Below, piece by piece: positions 9,345-19,457 of a DNA stretch of 64,000 nt. The stretch covers positions 1,612,001 through 1,676,000 of the forward strand of contig NZ_AP027764.1 in NCBI RefSeq assembly GCF_036503815.1. The letters run 5' to 3'. The DNA comes from Escherichia coli. GTDB taxonomy: Bacteria > Pseudomonadota > Gammaproteobacteria > Enterobacterales > Enterobacteriaceae. The notes beneath the pieces are model-generated. The model saw only the letters and a list, made by a program, of their open reading frames with translations. It was not told the DNA's origin and ran no database searches. The translations under genes and the position numbers were made by a program. Numbering within the stretch: the first letter of the stretch is position 1; every line of letters starts with the position of its first letter.

Positions 9345-10678
9345 AAAACATTATCCGTACTCCCGAAACGCATCCGCTGACCTGGCGTCTGCGTGATGAC
9401 AAACAGCCAGTGTGGCTGGACGAATATCGCAGCAAAAACGGTTACGAAGGAGCGCGTAAGGCGCTGACCGGGCTGTCTCCGGACGAGATCGTCAATCAGG
9501 TTAAAGACGCTGGCCTGAAAGGGCGCGGCGGTGCGGGCTTCTCGACTGGCCTGAAATGGAGCCTGATGCCGAAAGACGAATCCATGAACATCCGTTACCT
9601 GCTGTGTAACGCCGATGAAATGGAGCCGGGCACTTATAAAGACCGCCTGCTGATGGAGCAACTGCCGCACCTGCTGGTGGAAGGTATGCTCATTTCCGCA
9701 TTTGCGCTGAAAGCTTATCGTGGCTACATCTTCTTGCGTGGCGAATATATCGAGGCGGCAGTGAATCTGCGCCGTGCCATTGCCGAAGCCACCGAAGCAG
9801 GGCTGCTTGGCAAAAACATTATGGGAACAGGTTTCGATTTCGAACTGTTCGTCCATACCGGGGCAGGGCGCTACATCTGCGGGGAAGAAACAGCGTTAAT
9901 CAACTCCCTGGAAGGGCGTCGCGCTAACCCACGCTCGAAGCCCCCCTTCCCGGCAACCTCTGGCGTTTGGGGCAAACCGACCTGTGTCAACAACGTCGAA
10001 ACCCTGTGTAACGTTCCGGCGATCCTCGCTAACGGCGTGGAGTGGTATCAGAACATCTCGAAAAGCAAAGATGCTGGCACCAAGCTGATGGGCTTCTCCG
10101 GTCGGGTGAAAAATCCGGGCCTGTGGGAACTGCCGTTCGGCACTACCGCACGCGAGATCCTCGAAGATTACGCCGGTGGTATGCGTGACGGCCTGAAATT
10201 CAAAGCCTGGCAGCCTGGCGGTGCGGGCACTGACTTCCTGACCGAAGCGCACCTTGACCTGCCGATGGAATTCGAAAGTATCGGTAAAGCGGGCAGCCGT
10301 CTGGGTACGGCGCTGGCGATGGCGGTTGATCACGAGATCAACATGGTGTCGCTGGTGCGTAACCTGGAAGAGTTTTTCGCCCGTGAGTCCTGCGGCTGGT
10401 GTACGCCGTGCCGCGACGGTTTGCCGTGGAGCGTGAAAATTCTGCGCGCGCTGGAGCGTGGCGAAGGTCAGCCGGGCGATATCGAAACACTTGAGCAACT
10501 GTGTCGATTCTTGGGTCCGGGTAAAACTTTCTGTGCCCACGCACCTGGTGCAGTGGAGCCGTTACAGAGCGCCATCAAATATTTCCGCGAAGAATTTGAG
10601 GCGGGAATCAAACAGCCGTTCAGCAATACCCATTTGATTAATGGGATTCAGCCGAACCTGCTGAAAGAGCGCTGGTAA
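9341..10678 (+). CDS. nuoF: NADH:quinone oxidoreductase subunit F (NADH/FMN site, cluster N3)
   Basis: A 445-residue subunit that binds NADH and FMN and carries out hydride transfer, then passes electrons through cluster N3. Seen: the glycine-rich GRGGAGFSTGLKW motif at about 61-73 for NADH/FMN, GAGRYICGEETALI near 174-187, and the N3 ligands Cys351, Cys354, Cys357 (ESCGWCTPCRDG) and Cys398. Length and spacing are normal. It overlaps nuoE by four bases and is followed by 52 bp before nuoG. Confidence 0.97.
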   Translation: MKNIIRTPETHPLTWRLRDDKQPVWLDEYRSKNGYEGARKALTGLSPDEIVNQVKDAGLKGRGGAGFSTGLKWSLMPKDESMNIRYLLCNADEMEPGTYKDRLLMEQLPHLLVEGMLISAFALKAYRGYIFLRGEYIEAAVNLRRAIAEATEAGLLGKNIMGTGFDFELFVHTGAGRYICGEETALINSLEGRRANPRSKPPFPATSGVWGKPTCVNNVETLCNVPAILANGVEWYQNISKSKDAGTKLMGFSGRVKNPGLWELPFGTTAREILEDYAGGMRDGLKFKAWQPGGAGTDFLTEAHLDLPMEFESIGKAGSRLGTALAMAVDHEINMVSLVRNLEEFFARESCGWCTPCRDGLPWSVKILRALERGEGQPGDIETLEQLCRFLGPGKTFCAHAPGAVEPLQSAIKYFREEFEAGIKQPFSNTHLINGIQPNLLKERW

Positions 10679-10730
10679 CCGAATTTCGATTAACGCTCAG
10701 TCTCTGACTGAGAAAACTGGAAGCATGCTA

Positions 10731-13457
10731 ATGGCTACAATTCATGTAGACGGCAAAGAATACGAGGTTAACGGAGCGGACAACCTGCTGGAAGCTTGTC
10801 TGTCTCTGGGCCTTGATATTCCTTACTTTTGCTGGCATCCGGCGCTGGGAAGCGTCGGTGCTTGCCGCCAGTGTGCGGTGAAGCAATACCAAAACGCGGA
10901 AGACACGCGTGGTCGCCTGGTGATGTCCTGTATGACACCGGCTTCCGATGGCACCTTTATTTCCATTGACGACGAAGAAGCGAAACAGTTCCGTGAAAGC
11001 GTGGTCGAGTGGTTGATGACCAACCACCCGCACGATTGTCCGGTATGTGAAGAGGGCGGTAACTGCCATCTTCAGGATATGACCGTGATGACCGGACACA
11101 GCTTCCGTCGCTACCGTTTCACCAAACGTACCCACCGCAATCAGGATCTGGGGCCGTTCATCTCTCACGAAATGAACCGTTGCATCGCCTGCTACCGCTG
11201 CGTGCGTTACTACAAAGATTACGCTGACGGTACAGATCTGGGCGTTTACGGTGCACATGACAACGTCTACTTCGGTCGCCCGGAAGACGGCACCCTGGAA
11301 AGCGAATTCTCCGGTAACCTGGTCGAAATTTGCCCGACCGGCGTATTCACCGACAAAACGCACTCCGAGCGTTATAACCGTAAATGGGATATGCAGTTTG
11401 CGCCGAGCATCTGCCAGCAATGTTCCATCGGCTGTAACATCAGCCCTGGCGAGCGTTATGGCGAACTGCGTCGTATCGAAAACCGTTACAACGGTACGGT
11501 AAACCACTACTTCCTCTGCGACCGAGGTCGTTTCGGTTACGGCTACGTCAACCTGAAAGACCGTCCGCGTCAGCCAGTACAGCGTCGTGGCGATGATTTC
11601 ATTACCCTCAACGCCGAACAGGCAATGCAGGGCGCGGCAGATATTCTGCGTCAGTCGAAGAAAGTCATCGGCATCGGTTCTCCGCGTGCCAGCGTGGAAA
11701 GCAACTTTGCGCTGCGTGAGCTGGTGGGCGAAGAAAACTTCTATACCGGTATCGCTCACGGTGAGCAGGAACGTCTGCAACTGGCGCTAAAAGTTCTGCG
11801 CGAAGGCGGCATTTATACTCCGGCCTTACGCGAAATTGAATCTTACGATGCGGTACTGGTGCTGGGCGAAGACGTTACCCAGACCGGCGCACGCGTTGCG
11901 CTGGCAGTGCGTCAGGCGGTGAAAGGTAAAGCACGCGAAATGGCGGCAGCACAGAAAGTGGCTGACTGGCAGATTGCGGCAATCCTCAACATTGGCCAAC
12001 GTGCGAAGCATCCGCTGTTTGTGACTAACGTTGATGACACCCGTCTGGATGATATCGCGGCGTGGACTTACCGCGCACCGGTTGAAGATCAGGCGCGTTT
12101 AGGTTTTGCCATTGCTCATGCGTTGGATAACTCCGCGCCAGCGGTTGAGGGTATCGAGCCTGAACTGCAAAGCAAAATCGACGTCATCGTGCAGGCACTG
12201 GCAGGTGCGAAGAAACCGTTAATTATCTCCGGGACGAACGCTGGTAGCGCTGAAGTGATTCAGGCAGCTGCTAACGTGGCGAAAGCCCTGAAAGGTCGCG
12301 GCGCTGACGTCGGTATCACCATGATTGCCCGTTCCGTCAACAGCATGGGGCTGGGCATTATGGGCGGTGGATCGCTTGAAGAAGCGTTAACCGAACTGGA
12401 AACCGGACGCGCCGACGCGGTGGTGGTGCTGGAAAACGATCTGCATCGTCACGCTTCCGCTACCCGCGTGAATGCTGCGCTGGCTAAAGCGCCGCTGGTG
12501 ATGGTGGTTGACCATCAACGCACAGCGATTATGGAAAACGCCCATCTGGTACTTTCCGCCGCCAGCTTTGCTGAAAGCGACGGTACGGTGATCAACAACG
12601 AAGGCCGCGCCCAACGTTTCTTCCAGGTTTACGATCCGGCTTATTACGACAGCAAAACTGTGATGCTGGAAAGCTGGCGCTGGCTGCACTCGCTGCACAG
12701 TACCCTGCTGAGCCGTGAAGTGGACTGGACGCAGCTCGACCATGTGATTGACGCTGTTGTGGCGAAAATTCCGGAACTAGCGGGAATCAAAGATGCTGCG
12801 CCGGATGCGACATTCCGTATTCGTGGTCAGAAACTGGCCCGTGAGCCGCACCGTTACAGTGGTCGTACCGCCATGCGCGCCAACATCAGCGTTCATGAGC
12901 CGCGTCAGCCGCAGGATATTGACACCATGTTCACCTTCTCAATGGAGGGTAACAACCAGCCGACCGCGCACCGTTCGCAAGTGCCGTTTGCCTGGGCGCC
13001 GGGCTGGAACTCCCCGCAGGCGTGGAACAAATTCCAGGACGAAGTGGGCGGCAAACTGCGTTTTGGCGATCCGGGCGTGCGTCTGTTTGAAACCAGCGAA
13101 AACGGTCTGGATTACTTCACCAGCGTACCGGCACGCTTCCAGCCGCAGGAAGGGAAATGGCGTATCGCGCCGTACTACCACCTGTTTGGCAGCGATGAAT
13201 TGTCACAGCGTGCTCCGGTCTTCCAGAGCCGTATGCCGCAACCGTACATCAAACTCAACCCAGCGGATGCCGCGAAGTTGGGAGTGAACGCGGGTACACG
13301 CGTCTCCTTTAGTTACGATGGCAACACGGTCACGCTGCCGGTTGAAATCGCCGAAGGACTGACGGCAGGGCAGGTGGGCTTGCCGATGGGCATGTCCGGT
13401 ATTGCTCCGGTGCTGGCTGGCGCGCATCTTGAGGATCTCAAGGAGGCACAACAATGA
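10731..13457 (+). CDS. nuoG: NADH:quinone oxidoreductase subunit G (multi-cluster)
   Basis: A 908-residue subunit, the largest of the complex, carrying several iron-sulfur clusters on the path from FMN to N2. Seen: an N-terminal ferredoxin domain with Cys34, Cys45, Cys48 and Cys67 (N1b), a His/Cys3 site around 99-112, two CxxC sets near 150-205, and a CxxCxxxC set near 228-235 for the extra cluster N7 found in E. coli. The rest is a molybdopterin-oxidoreductase-like fold without cofactor. I chose the ATG at 10731: GGAAG ends 7 bases before it, whereas the ATG at 10725 would be one base from that site. Confidence 0.96.
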   Translation: MATIHVDGKEYEVNGADNLLEACLSLGLDIPYFCWHPALGSVGACRQCAVKQYQNAEDTRGRLVMSCMTPASDGTFISIDDEEAKQFRESVVEWLMTNHPHDCPVCEEGGNCHLQDMTVMTGHSFRRYRFTKRTHRNQDLGPFISHEMNRCIACYRCVRYYKDYADGTDLGVYGAHDNVYFGRPEDGTLESEFSGNLVEICPTGVFTDKTHSERYNRKWDMQFAPSICQQCSIGCNISPGERYGELRRIENRYNGTVNHYFLCDRGRFGYGYVNLKDRPRQPVQRRGDDFITLNAEQAMQGAADILRQSKKVIGIGSPRASVESNFALRELVGEENFYTGIAHGEQERLQLALKVLREGGIYTPALREIESYDAVLVLGEDVTQTGARVALAVRQAVKGKAREMAAAQKVADWQIAAILNIGQRAKHPLFVTNVDDTRLDDIAAWTYRAPVEDQARLGFAIAHALDNSAPAVEGIEPELQSKIDVIVQALAGAKKPLIISGTNAGSAEVIQAAANVAKALKGRGADVGITMIARSVNSMGLGIMGGGSLEEALTELETGRADAVVVLENDLHRHASATRVNAALAKAPLVMVVDHQRTAIMENAHLVLSAASFAESDGTVINNEGRAQRFFQVYDPAYYDSKTVMLESWRWLHSLHSTLLSREVDWTQLDHVIDAVVAKIPELAGIKDAAPDATFRIRGQKLAREPHRYSGRTAMRANISVHEPRQPQDIDTMFTFSMEGNNQPTAHRSQVPFAWAPGWNSPQAWNKFQDEVGGKLRFGDPGVRLFETSENGLDYFTSVPARFQPQEGKWRIAPYYHLFGSDELSQRAPVFQSRMPQPYIKLNPADAAKLGVNAGTRVSFSYDGNTVTLPVEIAEGLTAGQVGLPMGMSGIAPVLAGAHLEDLKEAQQ

Positions 13458-14422
13458 GTTGGATATCACCGGAACTGATTGAGATCCTGCTGACCATCCT
13501 CAAAGCGGTGGTGATCCTGCTGGTGGTTGTCACCTGCGGGGCATTCATGAGCTTTGGCGAACGTCGCCTGCTGGGTCTGTTCCAGAACCGTTACGGACCT
13601 AACCGTGTTGGCTGGGGCGGTTCGCTCCAGCTGGTCGCGGACATGATCAAAATGTTCTTTAAAGAAGACTGGATCCCGAAATTCTCGGATCGCGTCATCT
13701 TTACCCTGGCACCGATGATTGCCTTTACCTCGCTGCTGCTGGCCTTTGCGATTGTGCCAGTCAGTCCGGGTTGGGTAGTTGCCGACCTGAACATCGGGAT
13801 TTTGTTCTTCCTGATGATGGCAGGTCTGGCGGTTTACGCGGTGCTGTTTGCGGGCTGGTCAAGTAACAACAAATACTCGCTGCTGGGTGCGATGCGTGCT
13901 TCTGCGCAGACCCTGAGCTACGAAGTGTTCCTCGGGCTTTCCCTGATGGGCGTGGTGGCGCAGGCCGGTTCATTCAACATGACCGACATCGTTAACAGCC
14001 AGGCGCACGTGTGGAACGTCATCCCGCAATTCTTTGGTTTTATTACCTTTGCCATCGCGGGCGTGGCGGTGTGTCACCGTCACCCGTTTGACCAGCCGGA
14101 AGCCGAGCAGGAACTGGCGGATGGTTACCACATTGAATATTCCGGCATGAAGTTCGGTCTGTTCTTCGTGGGCGAATACATCGGGATTGTGACCATCTCC
14201 GCATTGATGGTGACGCTGTTCTTCGGTGGCTGGCAAGGCCCGTTCTTACCGCCATTCATCTGGTTCGCGCTGAAAACCGCGTTCTTTATGATGATGTTCA
14301 TTTTGATTCGTGCGTCGTTACCGCGTCCGCGTTATGACCAGGTAATGTCCTTCGGCTGGAAAATCTGCCTGCCGCTGACGCTGATCAACTTGCTGGTAAC
14401 GGCGGCTGTCATTCTCTGGTAG
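13454..14422 (+). CDS. nuoH: NADH:quinone oxidoreductase subunit H, three residues short
   Basis: A membrane subunit, the ND1 homologue, that joins the peripheral arm to the membrane arm and lines the quinone entry channel. Seen: about eight hydrophobic helices, the [19 protein letters not shown] loop after the first helix, and the acidic [18 protein letters not shown] loop. The start overlaps the nuoG stop by four bases. The reading frame ends in TGG-TAG at 14417-14422, but in-frame GCG-CAA-TAA follows. K-12 NuoH is 325 residues and ends WQAQ by memory, so CAG to TAG has removed the last three residues here. Confidence 0.95.
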
Positions 14423-14445
14423 GCGCAATAAGGGGCACTAAGACC

Positions 14446-14988
14446 ATGACCTTAAAAGAATTGTTAGTAGGTTTCGGCACCCAGGTTCGTAGTATCTGGA
14501 TGATCGGCCTGCACGCGTTCGCCAAACGCGAAACGCGAATGTACCCGGAAGAGCCGGTCTATCTGCCGCCCCGTTATCGTGGTCGCATCGTTCTGACCCG
14601 CGACCCGGACGGCGAAGAGCGTTGCGTAGCCTGTAACCTCTGCGCGGTAGCCTGCCCGGTCGGCTGTATCTCGCTGCAAAAAGCAGAAACCAAAGACGGT
14701 CGCTGGTATCCGGAATTTTTCCGCATCAACTTCTCACGCTGCATTTTCTGTGGTCTGTGCGAAGAAGCCTGTCCGACCACGGCGATTCAGTTAACCCCGG
14801 ATTTCGAAATGGGGGAATACAAGCGCCAGGATCTGGTTTATGAGAAAGAGGATCTGCTGATCTCCGGTCCGGGCAAATACCCGGAATATAACTTCTACCG
14901 GATGGCAGGTATGGCAATCGACGGCAAAGATAAGGGCGAAGCAGAGAACGAAGCCAAGCCTATCGACGTCAAGAGCCTGTTACCGTAA
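14446..14988 (+). CDS. nuoI: NADH:quinone oxidoreductase subunit I (clusters N6a, N6b)
   Basis: A 180-residue 2[4Fe-4S] ferredoxin-type subunit, the TYKY homologue, passing electrons from NuoG to NuoB. Seen: two CxxCxxCxxxCP motifs, Cys60/63/66/70 and Cys99/102/105/109, and an amphipathic N-terminal helix of about 30 residues that lies on the membrane. With nuoH ending at the TAG, 23 bases separate the two genes; ribosome-binding sequence AAGGGG precedes the ATG. Confidence 0.97.
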
Positions 14989-14999
14989 GGAGAGGGGCA

Positions 15000-15554
15000 A
15001 TGGAGTTCGCTTTTTATATCTGTGGCCTGATAGCCATACTTGCGACCTTGCGAGTGATCACCCATACCAATCCGGTACATGCATTGCTGTACCTGATTAT
15101 TTCGCTGCTGGCGATTTCCGGGGTGTTCTTCTCACTGGGGGCTTACTTCGCCGGTGCGCTGGAAATTATCGTCTACGCGGGTGCCATTATGGTGCTGTTC
15201 GTGTTCGTGGTGATGATGCTCAACCTGGGCGGTTCGGAAATCGAACAGGAACGCCAGTGGCTGAAACCGCAGGTGTGGATTGGTCCGGCAATTTTGTCAG
15301 CCATCATGCTGGTGGTGATTGTTTACGCCATTCTCGGTGTTAACGATCAGGGTATCGACGGTACGCCAATCAGTGCTAAAGCAGTGGGTATTACGCTGTT
15401 CGGGCCTTACGTACTGGCGGTGGAACTGGCTTCTATGCTGCTGCTGGCTGGTCTGGTTGTGGCCTTCCACGTCGGTCGTGAAGAGCGTGCGGGTGAAGTG
15501 CTGAGCAATCGTAAAGACGACAGCGCGAAAAGAAAAACGGAGGAGCACGCATGA
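15000..15554 (+). CDS. nuoJ: NADH:quinone oxidoreductase subunit J
   Basis: A 184-residue membrane subunit, the ND6 homologue. Seen: five hydrophobic helices, at about 1-20, 28-48, 53-75, 90-112 and 135-160, with the [19 protein letters not shown] helix that contains the pi-bulge region linked to coupling in ND6. The charged C-terminal tail from 165 on is cytoplasmic. A good ribosome site (AAGGAGAGG) precedes the start, and the stop overlaps nuoK by four bases. Confidence 0.96.
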
Positions 15555-15853
15555 TCCCCTTACAACATGGACTGATCCTCGCGGCAATCTTATTCGTTCT
15601 TGGCTTAACCGGTCTGGTTATCCGTCGCAATCTGCTCTTTATGCTGATTGGTCTGGAAATCATGATTAACGCCTCTGCGCTGGCCTTTGTGGTCGCCGGA
15701 AGCTACTGGGGTCAGACCGACGGTCAGGTGATGTACATTCTCGCCATCAGCCTCGCGGCGGCGGAAGCGAGTATCGGCCTTGCGCTGCTGCTGCAACTTC
15801 ACCGTCGTCGCCAGAACCTGAACATCGATTCAGTAAGTGAGATGCGCGGATGA
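15551..15853 (+). CDS. nuoK: NADH:quinone oxidoreductase subunit K
   Basis: A 100-residue membrane subunit, the ND4L homologue. Seen: three hydrophobic helices with two buried glutamates, one in [10 protein letters not shown] (about residue 36) and one in AAAEASIGL (about residue 72). Both are conserved in the proton path of the family. It overlaps nuoJ and nuoL by four bases on each side, so all three are likely translationally coupled. Confidence 0.97.
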
Positions 15854-17691
15854 ACATGCTTGCCTTAACCATTATTTTGCCATTGATTGGCTTCGTCCTG
15901 CTGGCGTTCTCCCGTGGGCGCTGGTCTGAAAATGTCTCGGCGATCGTGGGCGTAGGCTCTGTGGGCCTGGCGGCGCTGGTAACCGCCTTTATCGGCGTTG
16001 ACTTCTTCGCTAACGGCGAGCAGGCATACAGCCAGCCGCTGTGGACATGGATGTCGGTAGGCGACTTTAACATCGGTTTCAATCTGGTGCTGGACGGCCT
16101 GTCGCTGACCATGCTCTCGGTGGTCACCGGTGTCGGTTTCCTTATTCACATGTACGCCTCCTGGTATATGCGTGGTGAAGAGGGCTACTCTCGCTTCTTC
16201 GCCTACACCAACCTGTTCATCGCCAGCATGGTGGTTCTGGTTCTTGCCGACAACCTGCTGCTGATGTACCTCGGCTGGGAAGGCGTGGGCCTGTGCTCCT
16301 ATCTGTTGATCGGTTTCTATTACACCGATCCGAAGAATGGCGCAGCGGCAATGAAAGCGTTTGTCGTGACCCGTGTGGGTGACGTGTTCCTCGCTTTCGC
16401 GCTGTTCATTCTCTACAACGAACTGGGCACCCTGAACTTCCGTGAAATGGTGGAACTGGCACCCGCGCACTTTGCTGACGGCAATAACATGCTGATGTGG
16501 GCGACGCTGATGCTGCTGGGCGGTGCGGTTGGTAAATCTGCGCAGCTACCGTTGCAGACATGGCTTGCCGACGCGATGGCGGGCCCGACGCCTGTCTCCG
16601 CGCTGATCCACGCTGCAACAATGGTAACCGCGGGTGTCTACCTGATCGCCCGTACCCACGGCCTGTTCCTGATGACACCAGAAGTTCTGCATCTGGTGGG
16701 TATTGTCGGGGCAGTTACGCTGCTGCTGGCCGGTTTTGCCGCGCTGGTACAGACCGACATCAAACGTGTTCTCGCTTACTCCACCATGAGCCAGATTGGC
16801 TACATGTTCCTCGCGCTTGGCGTACAGGCATGGGATGCGGCGATTTTCCACTTGATGACCCACGCGTTCTTTAAAGCGCTGCTGTTCCTGGCATCCGGTT
16901 CCGTCATTCTGGCCTGCCATCACGAACAGAACATCTTCAAGATGGGCGGTCTGCGTAAATCTATTCCGCTGGTTTATCTCTGCTTCCTGGTGGGTGGTGC
17001 AGCACTGTCGGCACTGCCGCTGGTTACTGCGGGCTTCTTCAGTAAGGATGAGATCCTCGCGGGTGCGATGGCGAATGGTCATATCAATCTGATGGTGGCA
17101 GGTCTGGTCGGTGCGTTTATGACCTCTCTCTACACCTTCCGTATGATTTTCATCGTCTTCCACGGGAAAGAACAAATTCACGCTCACGCCGTGAAAGGGA
17201 TTACTCACAGCCTGCCGCTGATTGTGCTGCTGATCCTTTCCACCTTCGTTGGCGCACTGATTGTACCGCCGCTGCAGGGCGTGCTTCCGCAAACTACGGA
17301 ACTGGCGCACGGCAGCATGTTGACCCTGGAAATTACCTCAGGCGTGGTCGCGGTGGTCGGCATTCTGCTGGCAGCCTGGCTGTGGCTGGGTAAACGTACT
17401 CTGGTGACCTCCATCGCCAACAGTGCGCCGGGCCGTCTGCTGGGTACCTGGTGGTACAACGCCTGGGGCTTTGACTGGCTGTACGACAAAGTGTTCGTCA
17501 AGCTGTTCCTGGGTATTGCCTGGTTGCTGAAACGCGATCCGCTGAACTCAATGATGAACATCCCGGCTGTCCTTTCCCGCTTTGCAGGTAAAGGTCTGCT
17601 GTTAAGCGAGAACGGTTATCTGCGCTGGTATGTGGCATCCATGAGCATCGGTGCGGTCGTGGTGCTGGCACTGTTGATGGTACTGCGTTGA
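15850..17691 (+). CDS. nuoL: NADH:quinone oxidoreductase subunit L (distal antiporter-like)
   Basis: A 613-residue membrane subunit, the ND5 homologue, at the far end of the membrane arm. It is related to Mrp sodium/proton antiporters and is one of three proton-channel subunits. Seen: about 16 hydrophobic helices, Glu144 in [11 protein letters not shown], the lysine in [16 protein letters not shown] (about 229), the histidine-rich [14 protein letters not shown] helix, and a C-terminal part forming the long lateral helix that spans NuoM and NuoN. Length is normal. The following 230-bp gap is the largest inside the operon. Confidence 0.97.
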
Positions 17692-17711
17692 GTTGTTGGC
17701 TGAGTGAATAT

Positions 17712-17730
17712 ACCCGGCGTTGCGCCGGGT
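17712..17730 (+). other. GC-rich hairpin after nuoL
   Basis: A perfect 8-bp stem (ACCCGGCG at 17712-17719 with CGCCGGGT at 17723-17730, loop TTG) begins 21 bases after the nuoL stop codon. No T-tract follows, so it is unlikely to be a strong terminator. Its position inside the operon suggests a 3' stability or processing element for the upstream message. Confidence 0.6.
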
Positions 17731-17770
17731 CTGTGAACTAAGAATAAATTTTAGGTAACTGTTCCTGAAG

Positions 17771-17900
17771 TACAGGCGTCATCGGCGAAGTCAGACCGGA
17801 TACCGCCAGCGCACAGCAACCGGAGCGTACTTAAGTACGTGAGGATTGCGAGCACTGCCGGGATTCGGGCTGGCGAGTGAGATAGCCTGAGCAGGAGTAA
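17771..17900 (+). repeat. Palindrome-centred intergenic element between nuoL and nuoM
   Basis: The rest of the nuoL-nuoM gap has no coding sense. It is built round a perfect 14-bp palindrome, CGTACTTAAGTACG at 17826-17839, with imperfectly complementary arms reaching outward (GCAACCGG on the left, GGATTGC on the right). From memory the arm sequences resemble a dispersed family of enterobacterial intergenic elements, but I cannot name it with confidence. Transcribed, it could form a long imperfect stem. The nuoM ribosome site AAGGGA lies just after it. Confidence 0.5.
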
Positions 17901-17921
17901 ATATAAGGGACATACTTAGCT

Positions 17922-19451
17922 ATGTTATTACCCTGGTTAATACTAATCCCCTTTATTGGCGGCTTCCTGTGCTGGCAGACCGAACGCTTTGGCGTCAAGG
18001 TGCCACGCTGGATTGCGCTGATCACCATGGGATTGACGCTGGCGCTGTCGCTGCAACTGTGGTTGCAGGGCGGTTATTCACTGATGCAATCTGCCGGAAT
18101 TCCGCAGTGGCAGTCTGAATTCGACATGCCGTGGATCCCGCGTTTTGGTATCTCTATTCATCTCGCCATTGATGGTCTGTCGCTGCTGATGGTCGTTCTG
18201 ACCGGTCTGCTCGGCGTGCTGGCGGTACTTTGTTCGTGGAAAGAGATCGAAAAATATCAGGGCTTCTTCCACCTCAACCTGATGTGGATCCTGGGCGGCG
18301 TTATCGGCGTGTTCCTTGCTATCGACATGTTCCTGTTCTTCTTCTTCTGGGAAATGATGCTGGTGCCGATGTACTTCCTGATCGCACTGTGGGGGCATAA
18401 AGCTTCTGACGGTAAAACGCGTATCACGGCGGCAACCAAGTTCTTCATTTACACCCAGGCGAGTGGTCTGGTGATGTTGATTGCTATCCTGGCGCTGGTT
18501 TTTGTTCACTACAATGCGACCGGCGTCTGGACCTTCAATTATGAAGAGCTGCTGAATACGCCGATGTCTAACGGCGTGGAATACCTGCTGATGCTGGGCT
18601 TCTTCATCGCATTTGCGGTGAAAATGCCGGTGGTTCCGCTGCATGGCTGGCTGCCGGATGCGCACTCTCAGGCACCGACTGCCGGTTCCGTTGACCTCGC
18701 GGGGATCTTGCTGAAAACCGCCGCTTACGGTTTGCTGCGTTTCTCTCTGCCACTGTTTCCGAACGCGTCGGCAGAGTTCGCGCCAATCGCCATGTGGTTG
18801 GGTGTTATCGGCATCTTCTACGGTGCGTGGATGGCCTTCGCCCAGACCGATATCAAACGTCTGATCGCCTACACCTCGGTTTCCCACATGGGCTTCGTGC
18901 TGATTGCTATCTACACCGGCAGCCAGTTAGCCTACCAGGGCGCGGTCATTCAGATGATTGCTCACGGCTTGTCGGCGGCGGGTCTGTTTATTCTCTGCGG
19001 TCAGCTTTATGAACGTATCCACACCCGCGATATGCGCATGATGGGCGGTCTGTGGAGCAAAATGAAATGGCTGCCAGCACTGTCGCTGTTCTTTGCAGTG
19101 GCAACGCTTGGGATGCCAGGCACCGGTAACTTCGTCGGCGAATTTATGATCCTGTTCGGCAGCTTCCAGGTTGTCCCGATGATTACCGTTATCTCTACCT
19201 TCGGGCTGGTCTTTGCTTCTGTTTATTCGCTGGCGATGCTTCATCGCGCTTACTTCGGTAAAGCGAAAAGCCAGATTGCCAGCCAGGAACTGCCAGGGAT
19301 GTCGCTGCGTGAGCTGTTTATGATCCTGTTGCTGGTGGTGCTGCTGGTACTGCTGGGCTTCTATCCGCAGCCGATTCTGGATACCTCGCATTCCGCGATT
19401 GGCAATATCCAGCAGTGGTTTGTTAATTCCGTTACTACTACAAGGCCGTAA
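17922..19451 (+). CDS. nuoM: NADH:quinone oxidoreductase subunit M (antiporter-like)
   Basis: A 509-residue membrane subunit, the ND4 homologue, the middle of three antiporter-like proton channels. Seen: about 14 hydrophobic helices, the conserved glutamate in FFFFWEMMLVPMYFL (about residue 144), the lysine in FAVKMPVVPLHGWLPDAH (about 234) and the VSHMGFVLI helix. It is preceded by the structured 230-bp gap and followed six bases later by nuoN. Confidence 0.97.
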   Translation: MLLPWLILIPFIGGFLCWQTERFGVKVPRWIALITMGLTLALSLQLWLQGGYSLMQSAGIPQWQSEFDMPWIPRFGISIHLAIDGLSLLMVVLTGLLGVLAVLCSWKEIEKYQGFFHLNLMWILGGVIGVFLAIDMFLFFFFWEMMLVPMYFLIALWGHKASDGKTRITAATKFFIYTQASGLVMLIAILALVFVHYNATGVWTFNYEELLNTPMSNGVEYLLMLGFFIAFAVKMPVVPLHGWLPDAHSQAPTAGSVDLAGILLKTAAYGLLRFSLPLFPNASAEFAPIAMWLGVIGIFYGAWMAFAQTDIKRLIAYTSVSHMGFVLIAIYTGSQLAYQGAVIQMIAHGLSAAGLFILCGQLYERIHTRDMRMMGGLWSKMKWLPALSLFFAVATLGMPGTGNFVGEFMILFGSFQVVPMITVISTFGLVFASVYSLAMLHRAYFGKAKSQIASQELPGMSLRELFMILLLVVLLVLLGFYPQPILDTSHSAIGNIQQWFVNSVTTTRP

Positions 19452-19457
19452 ATCGCC

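Noticed and set aside
10728..11780. 350-codon open frame antisense to nuoG
   Set aside because: Shadow of the strong codon bias of nuoG; no ribosome site and no recognisable domain.
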